Below are positions 32,223 through 44,100 of a stretch of 64,000 nucleotides of DNA, in pieces. Position 1 is the stretch's first letter, and each line of letters starts with the position of its first letter. Source of the stretch: Ailurus styani. Its lineage: Eukaryota > Chordata > Mammalia > Carnivora > Ailuridae. The notes below the pieces were generated by a model, which was not told where the DNA came from, made no database searches, and worked only from the letters and a program-made list of their open reading frames with translations. The translations under genes were made by a program, and so were the position numbers. The stretch lies in contig LNAC01000855.1 of assembly GCA_002007465.1 (NCBI GenBank), positions 382,922 through 446,921 on the forward strand, read 5' to 3'.

Positions 32223-35200
32223 TCAACTCTTGTCTGGGGGTGGATCTCTGTGCACTTTGTTTTTCTTCATACTGTCTAAGTATTCCTGTTGGGATACTGC
32301 CAGCACCGATGCTAGGATCTCATCATCATCCCAGTCGTTCAGACCTGCTGGGCGAGAGGAAGGGGAAAAGGATGATGGGGCACTCCCAGCGCACCTTCTC
32401 CTCACCCTTTGCTGATCCCTGGCTCTGGAGAGAGCCCATCCAGGCCCCTCTACACTTCCTTCTCTACAGAGAAGGCTCCTTTGGGCCTATGAAATCCCAC
32501 ATAGATCTCCTCTAGACACATCACTTGGGCTTGAAAAACTCCCTTTTCCTGGGGAGATGGCTAGAGGCTCTAGGAGTCCCTCTTGGGACTTGCTGCTTCT
32601 TCCATCTCTCCCCAACTCCCAGATGGCCCCTGGCCCCTAGATAGAGGAGGCTTACCAAAGGCAGAGGGGGACATCTGCTGAATGAGGGCCCGGCACTCCA
32701 GAGCAGGGTAGAGGGACACAAGAGGGGAAGTAGCCCGGTCGGCCCCTGCTGAGAACTGGCTGCTTGTACCTGAGGCAGAAGGACAGTCAGAGGTGGGGGG
32801 CCCAGGACCCAGGCAGCACCTCCTAACCCCAGCATGCTTCCCTGTCACCAAGTCACTGACCTGGTGCACACGGCGAAGGAGGTTTGGCAAGAGCTAAGAC
32901 AGTGCCTGGGGAAGGGGGCTTGATGCCCAGCTCGGCATGCAGCTCAGGGTGCTCGGGCGAAGAGGCTGAACTCCGCTGCCGCGGGGACCTGCTGGTCCAC
33001 TCCTCCAGGCCACTGGAGGCTGCTGCTGTGGCGGAACTGCATGTGGCACTGGCTTTCCGGGGCTGCAGTGCGGAAGGAGGAGGAGGTAAGGACCGACGCC
33101 AGGCGTGAGCCTCCTCTGCCCCATCCCCGAGGGCTGGCTCGTTCCCGGCATCCTGGCTGTGATACAGTTCCTACGTAGGCCACCATCATTCCTAGTCACA
33201 CAGCAGACCGCAGGATGAAGGCCAGCTCCTTAATCCCGCCCCCGACATCCTTACAGCCAATCTGGCAGGAAACCTATACCTCCACCTTCAAAACACTTTC
33301 AGACTCCAGCCCCTTTCCTCATTCCTCCCTAACCAGCACTGCCATCCGCCACCACTGGCACTTCTCTAGTACCTTCCACCTCACCAGTTCCCTACTTCTC
33401 CCCCTAACCCCTTGGACTCCATGCTGCACTCAGCAATCAGGGGGATCCTGTCCCTCCCCTGCTCACAACCCTCCCAAAGGCTTCTGCCTCAGTCACAGTA
33501 AAAGCCAAAGTCCTCAGCACAGCCCACAAGCCCTTTCTCGATCTGGTGCCACCCCCTCTCTGACTACTGGATTCTTCTCAGCCATACTGGCCTCCAGGCT
33601 GCTCTCAAATCACACCAGAGGCACACTCTCCCTCAGGGCTTTGCTCTGGCTGGCCTTCTGCCTGGCCTGGCACATGCACTTAGCTAACTGCCTCACCTTC
33701 TGCAAGCTTCTGCTCACATCTCACCTGCTCTGAGGCCTACCCTGACCATACTCTCTTATCCTGTGAACTCTTGGCTCCCCCTAAACCCTACTCATTCCCT
33801 TCACCCTGCTGCTCTACATGTTTCATCTATCTCACCTCTCAACTCATCTATTCATTATGTTTACTGTTTCTTTTGTTCCACTCTGCAAAAATGTAAGCAT
33901 CTCAAGGACAGAGATCTGGGACTGCCCAGCTCACAAATGTACCCCACACACACTGAGAACAGTGCCTGGCAGACCTGCAATAAACAGCTGTTGTAGAAAT
34001 TACTTGACTCTTGCCAACATCTACAGTCACTCTAAACTCCTTGTGATTCTTCAAATGTCTGGCTGCTCTGCCCCACCCCCTGCCCTAAAAATCCTACCTT
34101 CCTGTGTGAAGACTGACCATAGCCCCCATGTCCACTGGTCTCCCAGCCAGGGTCATGGGCCTCACTGATGTTATCTGTCTCCCTCAGTAGACAGGGGATC
34201 ACTGAGAGTGGAACAGGCCAGGCCTAATTTTACATCCTCAGCACAGAGCCTGACACAGAAGGACATTCAACAAAAGCTTGTCCCTCTGGAACTATCCATC
34301 AATCCCACATGTCACCGCCAGTGGCTGGCCTCCCTCACTCCTTTAGAGCTTGTTCTGCAAAGGTGTTGAGAGTTCTAAGGCACAATGCCAAGACTAAGGC
34401 CGAGATGTGGTACAGAATGGGCTGAGAGCTTCCTTCTTTCCCAGCTGTCAAAACTTCTTAATTTCTTCTGCCTGTATGGGGGCAGGGCATGTGAAGTAAG
34501 GGGTTCTTGGCCAGGCCAATGACAGAGCCCAACTCACCTGGCTGGGGCCGCGGACCTGGCGGGCCTGCTTCTCCTGATCCCGCAGCCACTGCAGGTAGGA
34601 TTCTCGAGCCACCTGCTCCTCAATGGCCTCATTTGTGGCCTCCCAGTCTGTGGCCCGCTTCTTGTCTTCCAGCATTTGCTGTTCAATCCATGACTCCTCT
34701 GATGTTTTTATGGCATTCTTCATCAGGGACTGCTCTGCAAACTGCAAGGCAGGGAGGAACAGGGATGGGGGGTGACACTCTGAACTCTGGCCAGGAGCCA
34801 GAACTGGCTCAGGATGGTGGGCCGATAGGCCCAGAAGAGAGGAGACAGGAAGGCAGGTACTCTAACGAGGCATTCCCCCCCAACCCCGAGCGGGTTGCCT
34901 TTTCATCAAGAATTGGGGGAAGAGGGCGCCTGGGTGGCTCAGTGGGTTAAAGCCTCTGCCTTCGGCTCAGGTCATGATCTCAGGGTCCTGGAATCGAGGC
35001 CCACATCGGGCTCCCTGCTCAGTGGGGAGCCTGCTTCCCCCTCTCTCTCTCTGCCTGCCTCTCTGCCTCCTTGTGATCTCTCTCCCTCTGTGAAATAAAT
35101 AAATAAAATCTTAAAAAAAAAAGAATTGGGGGAAGGGTGGTTTCGGTAGTGGGATTTGTCATTCCAAACTCCTATACTCAGAAGCCCTGCTCCCAACCCC

Positions 35201-37699
35201 AAGACACCTTGAAGTACTATGTCTGGGGAAGCCAGGTGCTGGAATTTAAAGATGCCTCACCCAGAGATGACTCAGTTTCATAATGCTGAGACCTTTCTCA
35301 CCTATGCCCAGATGGGACAAGGAGAGAAGATCACCTAAGAAGTTAGCTGAGTGTGTACAGGGTGAAGGGAGTATATGGACATTTAAGGGGACAAAGGGAC
35401 AGTTATCATCATGGGAAGGGGTGTTACAAATTGTGGGACATTGTAGGAGTGCTTTTTGTCAGGCGATGAGACACAACAGCATTTAAAAAAATGAAGTAAT
35501 AAAAAAAATACCACAGCATATTCTAGGCATGAAGTATAAGTACTGCTCAGTGAAACGCTAACATTATTTTAATGCAAATATACACACTACACACCATGTG
35601 TGTGCATTAAGTTATGATGGAAAATGTAATTTTTTACCTACATATAATAGTCCAAAAAGTACGTAAAACTCTATGTTAGAACAAGTCAATTTAAAAATGG
35701 GCAAAAAAGTCTAAACACACAATTTCCTCAAAGAAGATACATGGATGGCAAATAAGCACGAGAAGATGCTCAACACCATTTGTCATCAGAAAATTGCGAA
35801 TTAAAACTGATGAGGTACCTTATCAGTTGGAGATATCAGTTAAGAACTGTAGCTTCACAGAGATACGGATGGTTACATAAGTATTTCTAGATAAATGTAT
35901 ACACAGGGGTTAGTATACACAGATCTATCTCCTTGGTCTGTCAGCTGAAAGGGGCTAGAAGCAAGGACACCCCAGTAATAAGGAGCTCACGCAGCACCCA
36001 GATCTTGGTTTCTAATAAACATATTCCAATGAAAGGAACAAGAGCTCCTTGGAGAAATGGCTGGTTCTAGGACTGGGGCAAGAAATATACAAGATGAACC
36101 TGGAGCACCTCATAGTGCCAGAAAGTAAGAAAGTGCTACAAAATGAAACACAATAAACAAATTAAAACAAAAAAAAAACCCTTCAACAAAAAACCAACCC
36201 ACCACCGCAATGATGGAGGTATGGCAAAGTGAGGCAAGAATCAACTGAGAGCACTCCCAATAGCCAAAACTGGAACAATGTGAGCATCAAAATAAATAAA
36301 GTACTGGATTATAACTCAAAATATGAAAGTATAAAAGAAATGCCCTTGAGTCCATAGTGATATAAATAAATGGGGGACGAGACAAGTCTCCCTTGAAGAA
36401 TTATTCTACATAATTTATGTAGATACTCTGCCCTCAAGAAGATGGAGCATAACCTCCACTTCTTCACTGTGGGGTGTACATAATGACTTCCTTCCAAACA
36501 GGACAGTGTGGGAAAAGGAATGGGGGAGAGTGTAATTTTACAGTGGAGGAAATCTGACAAACACTACTTCTGCCAGGGGTCAAGGTCAACATCAACAGTC
36601 ATAAATCATGGTCCCAGTATATACCATTGATATGATGTGACGAGAATGGTACTTTACCACTGTGACCTTCCTCCCTAAAACCCATAATCCCAGTCTAATC
36701 ATGAGAAAAACATCAGACAAATTTCAAAAGAGAAACATCCTACAATATACCTGACCAGTACTCCTCAATACTGTCAAGGTCATCAAAAACATGAAAGTGT
36801 GAGAAACCATCACAGACAAGGGAGCCTAAAGAGACATGATGACTTTAGTTAATAATAAGGCATCATTACTGGTTCATATATTGTAACAAATGTATCACAG
36901 TCATCCAATATGTTAATAAAAATGAAACTATGTGCTGGGCGGGGAGGAGGATACATGGAATTCTACCTTCTCAATTTTTTTAGTAAATTTAAAACTATCC
37001 TAAACAATTAAACCTACAAACAAAAAAATCCTTAAGGTATTCACATTTTTTTTAATTAAAAAAAAAAAAGAAGGGCGCCTGGGTGGCTCAGTGGGTTAAA
37101 GCCTCTGCTTTCGGCTCAGGTCATGATCTCAGCGTCCTGGGATGGAGGCCCGCATCTGGCTCTCTGCTCAGCAGGGAGCCTGCTTCCTCCTCTCCCTGTC
37201 TCTCTGCCTGCCTCTCTGCCTACTTGTGATCTCTCTCTCTGTGTCAAATAAATAAATGAAATCTTTAAAAAAAAAAAAAGAAAAAGAAATGAGTAGGGCT
37301 GGGGTGCCTGCGTGACTCAATCAGTTAAGCATCTGCCTTTAGCTCAGGTCATGATCCCAGGGTCCTGGGATCAAGCCCCACTTCGGGCTCCCTGCTCCGT
37401 GAGGGGGCCTGCTTCGCCCTCTCTCACTGCCCCTCCCCCTGCTTGTGTGCTCTCTGTCAAGTGAACAAGTACGATCTTAAAAAAAGAAAAAGAAAGAAAC
37501 GAGTGAGGTGCCTGGGTGGCACAGTCAGTTAAGCTTTTGACTCTTGATTTCGGCTCAGGTCATGATCTCAGGGTCGAGAGACTGAGCCCCAGGTTGGGTT
37601 GTGCTCTCAGTGCGGGGTCTGCTTGAGATTCTCTCTCCCTCTGCCCCTCCCACTTGTGTTCTCTCTCTATAAAATACATAAATCTTAAAATCTTAAATC

Positions 37700-37733
<34 letters not shown>

Positions 37734-38083
37734 TTTTNNNNNNNNNNNNNNNNNNNNNNNNNNNNNNNNNNNNNNNNNNNNNNNNNNNNNNNNNNNNNNN
37801 NNNNNNNNNNNNNNNNNNNNNNNNNNNNNNNNNNNNNNNNNNNNNNNNNNNNNCCTGAGATCATGACCTGGGCCGAAAGCAGAGGCTTTAACCCACTGAG
37901 CCACCCAGGCGCCCTTAAAATCTTAAATCTTAAAAAAAATCTTGGATGCCTAGGTGGCTCAGTTAGTTAAGCAACTGCCTTCCGCTCAGGTCATGATCCT
38001 GGAGTCCCAGGATCGAGTCCCACATCATCAGACTCCCTGCTCAGCAGGGAGTCTGCTTTTCCCTCTGACCCTCTCTCCTCTCA

Positions 38084-38120
<37 letters not shown>

Positions 38121-41100
38121 AAATAAATAAAATTTTTTAAAAAATAAAGAGGGCGCCTGGGTGGCTCAGTGGGTTAAAGCCTCTGCTTTCGGCTCAGGTC
38201 ATGATCTCAGGGTCCTGGGATCGAGGCCCGCATCGGGCTCTCTGCTCAGCAGGGAGCCTGTTTCCCCCTCTCTCTCTGCCTGCCTCTCTACCTCCTTGTG
38301 ATCTCTCTCTCCCTCTGTGAAATAAATAAATAAAATCTAAAAAAAAAACTTTATAATAAAAAATAAAGAGAACTTTTAAAAAAGTGATCAGACCACAAAA
38401 AGTCATGGATGAATCTTAAATTTAAATATGTGTTGTTATATGAAAGAAGCCATTCTGAAAATAACTACATACTGTTACAATTCCAATTCCATGACATTCT
38501 AGAAAAGGCAAAACTAGAATATGTGAACAGATCAAAGATAAAAACAAGGAAATTCAGAGAAACTGTCAGAGCCAAGAGGAGCCATGAGACTTGACAACTA
38601 AATGTAGTAAAGTGTCCTGGATGGGATTCTGGAACAGATAAGATCGCTAGGGAATGCTGAGGTCATTTAAACAAAGCATGGTCTTTAGTTAACGCGTCAA
38701 TACTGGTTTATTAATTGTGACAAATGTTCTATGCTGATTATATTCATAATAGTGGGGAATATGGAAATTATCTCAGTAATTCTGTAAATCTAAAACTGTT
38801 CTAAAATTAAAAGTTTACTTAAAAAAAAAATTAAAAAAAAAAAACCTACGTTGGAGGGTGTGTTGGTGTTAGGGTGTGCATTTCCTAAAATGAGGCAGGG
38901 GCACTTTCTGTTTGTAGGAAGTGAAACCCGAATAGAAGACAGCAAAATCCCCAGAAGATGACTGTTTATGAGAGAGAACGACAATCTGTCAGCATGTGCT
39001 GGAAAAGATACTGCCACCTTGTGAGCACCTAACTAGGCAACAGGCCCAGTGTTAGGCGCGTTCTGTATTGGCCGAGCAGCCAGCTCGGCTTGTATAATCT
39101 GCCCCACGTCCCACAGCCAGTAAGTGGTCAGGCCAGGCCTGCACTTCAAGTCTCTGTGACCACAGCTGTCTAGAACTGTTGAGTTTCAGAAGATCCGAGT
39201 GAGTGCTGAGATACCCAGACCAAGCCCAGGTTCACAGTTCCCAGATGTGTCTCCATATCCCAAAATGCCAACCCTCAACAGGCATGAAAGATGGGTAAGC
39301 CAGCTTAGACACTTAAATGGAGAGCACCGAACGAGCCCCGAGATATCACCTTGGGTAACTCCCTAGTTTACAGAGGTTGAGAGCTCAGGGGCAACTCAGG
39401 GGACATGTCACTTTTGTGGGCTAGGGCAGAACTGAGACCTCAAAAGAGGTTTCTGGCCTCTCTATCTAGCAGCCATCCTGGGCATGGGGACCCACTTACT
39501 CCAGGTTTGAATGATGGCAGGCCTAGCCCCACACCAATGGTGGCCTTGTTGGGATTCACCACAGAATTATAGTGGATATTCCTATGGTAGCTGACGCGGA
39601 TGGGTTCATCCTCGTTTTGATGGATCCCATGGAATGTGTTGATGGGTTCTGTAGAGAAAAGAGAAGGAAGGAGCATCCATCCACAGTGGGCCGGGCCGGG
39701 CAGGCTCGGGCCAGGTGCAGTCAGTCACTCACCGACCCACCACAGAAGTACCTGTGCTGTACTGGTACACCTCCACGGGCCGGTTGTACATCTCTGCCAT
39801 GGCCTGCATCTCAATGTGGTTGCCATGGCAGTTGTTTTTCCGCTTCCTGTTGATGTAGGTGGTGAAGTCCTCTGTGACATAGTTGGAGAAGTAGTCAGCA
39901 TTCTTCATCTGCAGAACAGATTGGAGAGTCAGGTCTGTGCAGGGAGGGGATGCACCCACTCTGCCCCCACTCCGAGGTCTCCGCAAGGTCTCACCAGGTA
40001 GTCCATGCAATGCTTGCGCACAACCTCATGCATGTCCTGGTCTCCATACACCTGGTCAGCTGTGGGGACAGAAGAAAGGAGAGGCGGGGGTCAAGAGCTG
40101 TCACCAGAGAAGAGTTCGAAGTCCTGGAACATCCTTGGGGGTGGAGGGCTGGGGGCCAGGAGAACTCCTTTTCCTACACTATGGCCTGGAGTGTGCTTGG
40201 CTTTGTGGACTGGAATGGGGTCATGGAAAAAAGAGGCAGACAGGGACAGTCTCCAAGAACAGGAGAGCGCAGGCGAGAGGAACGCAACGGAACCACAGGC
40301 CTCTCAGGCAGACGAGTCTGTCCAGCACTTGCCCGGCCACTCAGACAAGTCAACAAACATTTTAAGTCCCCAATGTGGCCTCGAGCACCAGCACTTCCAC
40401 ACTCCCCCTTCACTCTTCACGTGAGGAAGCTAAGGCTATGGGAGAGTTTGTGGCTTCACCAAGGTCACCCAGCAAATCAGTCTGACAGATTCAACTCTAG
40501 AATACAGTTTTCCTGACTCCTGGGAGCCAGCATGACCTTCATAGGTTAAAAATAAACAAACAAAAAAGAAGAAGAAACCATAAAAACTGGGCTCCAAGCC
40601 CAGGTCTGCCAGGTACTAGCGAGTTAAACGACCAGAGGCAAGCAACCCAAGTGTCCTGAGCCTCACAGGCTCCATGTGCAAAACAGGAACAAGCAGGTAA
40701 CTAATTCCCTGGCAGGCCTCTTATAGGATCAACGAAATCGTGGGTCTAAGGTGACCAGCACTGGGCTTGGGACAGAGCAGTCGCTCAGTAAATCAGAGTC
40801 CCCTACCCAGAATGGGGCCTGAATGTGGGGGACTGTGAAGGTGACAGAGGTGAGTAAAATCCTGCCCCTGTCTGCAAGAAGCACCTAATCTAGCAAGAAA
40901 AATAAGACACATATGAACATAACGTAAGCTTAGTTCGGGAAAGGAAGCTTGCCTGTGGCCCAAATGGTCTAGGTGTTACAGGATTTCGGTCAAAATAAGA
41001 ACCAGGCTCCCTGATGCCTTACTTGAGGATCTTCACACATGCCACTTCCTCTTTTTGGGGCATTCTTTCCATCCTCCTTGACTGCCTACTTGTCAAACAC

Positions 41101-44100
41101 CCATGTATTCATTACACAGTTTCCCAGCCCTCCGACCCTCCAGAGTACTTCTATCACCAGATTTATCAGAGGTGTGTGCAGACTTCCCCTGCCCGACCAC
41201 TCTGACTCCCACTGAGGGCCAAGAGCAAGTCACATCCAAGTCCACCTCAGCTCAGGGCCCAATATAGTACAGGAGATCGGGATCAGCTTGCTGAGTGGAT
41301 GGACAGGCCAGGGGAGCCACGGAGTCTTCTCACTGGGAAACTAAAGTGGGCTTGAAGACGAGGCACGCCAGATGTCCACTGGCTAAGACAAAGAGGGAAT
41401 TTCCCTTTGTCTCCCCGAACAACTGTTGCTCTGATGGGATCTCCCTGGGGTACTGGGGCAGGGGCAGGTCCCGCAGGGAACAACGCAAAGGTCTTCCATG
41501 ACAGCCAGTCTAAATCTGAAGAATCGCCAGAAGAATGCCTTCACTGCCCCCGCTTCCCTCCCTGGAGGATTCTGAGATAAAGGAGAAAAGGGCTGCTCTG
41601 AGACAGAAAATGGGGCCCATGCCTATCTCACCTCCCCTTGGAGGTGCAGAGACCTGAGGCGGAGGGGAGCTGTGAAGGCGGGAAGGGGTAGCCCCTTCAC
41701 CGATGTAAACAAGGATGTGGGTTCTGCAGCCACACTCTCCCCCGCCCCCCCAGCAGCACTTCCAGCAAGTCACGTGCCCTGTGCAGAGGCTGGGGGCCCC
41801 CTGCTGCTGCCTTTCTTAGAAGCCAGGACCACAGAGCCGCTGTGGCTGCGGAGAGCTATTTATGTAGAACAAGCTTGGGGTGCTAAGGAGGCAGTGCAGC
41901 CAGCAGCTGCAGTAAACAGGAACTGAGATGGCGGCAAAGGGGTTAAATAGGGGCTGGCCTGCCAAGCTGGAGGTGATGGCTGAGATGTTCCTCGGGAAGG
42001 ATCAACAGGCATCTCCTGGGAGATGGATCTACCTGAGCTGGATGCCAAATGCCAGAAAATGGAGGAAAGGGGAGGCTGGAACAGGGAAGGGAGCTAAAGG
42101 AAGCCCGTGAAGCCCCGCCCCCCATTCCCCTGCCATTGGCCCTTGCCTAACAGAAAGGCTCTGCTGCCTCCTAGCTGTGTGGCACTGGACAAGGCTTTCG
42201 AGCTCTCTGGGCTCCAATGACTTCATCTGTGAAGCGGGGAGAGTAACTATTCTTCCTTTCACTGGGGGCTGTCAAGACGAGGTGCAGGGTTTTTGCTGAA
42301 TGCCTACAATGTACTAGGTGTTCAAGAAAGGAACCTAGGGGGGCGCCTGGGTGGCTCAGTGGGTTAAAGCCGCTGCCTTCGGCTCAGGTCATGATCCCAG
42401 GGTCCTGGGATCGAGGCCCACATCGGGCTCTCTGCTCAGCAGGGAGCCTGCTTCCTCCTCTCTCCTTTCTCTCTGCCTGCCTCTCTGCCTACTTGTAATC
42501 TCTCTCTCTCTGTGTCAAATGAATAAATAAAATCTTTAAAAATAAAAAAATAAAAAAAAAGAAAGGAACCTAGGGGGCGCTTGGGTGGCTCAGTGGGTTA
42601 AAGCCTCTGCCTCCGGCTCAGGTCATGATCCCAGGGTCCTGGGATCGAGGCCCGCATCGGGCTCTCTGCTCAGCAGGGAGCCTGCTTCCTCCTCTCTCCT
42701 CTCTCTCTGCCTGCCTCTCTGCCTACTTGTAATCTCTCTCTCTCTGTGTCAAATGAATAAATAAAATCTTTAAAAATAAAAAAATAAAAAAAAAGAAAGG
42801 AACCTAGGGGGCGCTTGGGTGGCTCAGTGGGTTAAAGCCTCTGCCTCCGGCTCAGGTCATGATCCCAGGGTCCTGGGATCGAGGCCCGCATCGGGCTCCC
42901 TGCTCAGTGGGGAGCCTGCTTCCTCCTCTCTCTGCCTACTTGTGATCTCTCTCTCTCTCTGTCAAGTAAATTAAAAAAAAAAAGAAAAAAGAAATGAACC
43001 TAGGGGCTCCTGTTTGTCATGAGTGAACAATGACTCTCTCAGATAGCTAACCATCCCCAAGTCGGTCAGAATGTCACCGGAACCACTTATTAAGCCCTTC
43101 CTCATTTCTGTTGCACTTCCTCAGCCAGAGGAAAACCCCGAAAAAGGAGTCTAGGCTGTCCCTCCTCACACAAGCAGGGCTGGCTGTCTGCCTTTACTGA
43201 ATCCAAAGGTCCACAGGCCTACCTTCTGTGTCCACAGTTCAAATCTTTAGCAACCAAATTAACGTCAAATCAATAATATAGGATTCACAAAACAGGGTCC
43301 TTAAATGATTTTCTCCACCTATCTACCTCTAAAGTACCCCCTTCTTTCCTCAATCCTAAGACGCACTGATAGGTGGCACTGTACATGCATTTAAATCACA
43401 GCTTTTGTTGGGGGTGGGCAGCACAACCCACCTCACTGATTATAGATATAAGCCAGTTTTGGCATCATCAACACGGAAGAAAATGTGTGTATCTGAACAC
43501 CAAGGGAACCAAGCAATAATACTTCCCCAATCGGGGAGAGAGGATCTTTTCAATGATAATAAGGTGGGATAACGATCCAGGGCAGGGCTTAAACACAGGA
43601 AGTCCTCCTCATTGAGGCAGTGCTTGTCTGACTTTGCTAGTCCCACCTCCGTCCTCCAAAAAGCCCTCCTCCTCCCAGAAGGTTGGCATATGGGACTAGG
43701 GGCTGGGCTGGACTTCCGTGCGGGGGCCAAACTCGGAAAAAGGTCCCGATGGACCTGCAGAGGTAGGGGAATTCAGAGAACTTGTTTTGATAGAAACTGA
43801 AACTCCTCCTCTTGCTGACGCTGTACTTGTGGGCGATCTGCACCTGTTCTCCCCTCCCAGAGTCCAGCTGAAGGGGTACCCCGCTACCTGACCTCTGTCC
43901 CCAACCCAAAGAGGGCTCAGAAATCCTCAGGTCAATACCACAACTGGTTCCACCAAGGCCTTTTCACATTCCAACTTATTTCATCTTCAACCCCAAAAGC
44001 CCTACGTTACACAGGAGGTGTAACTGAGGTACAGAAATGTGGCAGAGCTGGCCCGAGGTCACAGATCGGGAAGGGTGAAGGCCAGGCTCTCAAGGAGTAC

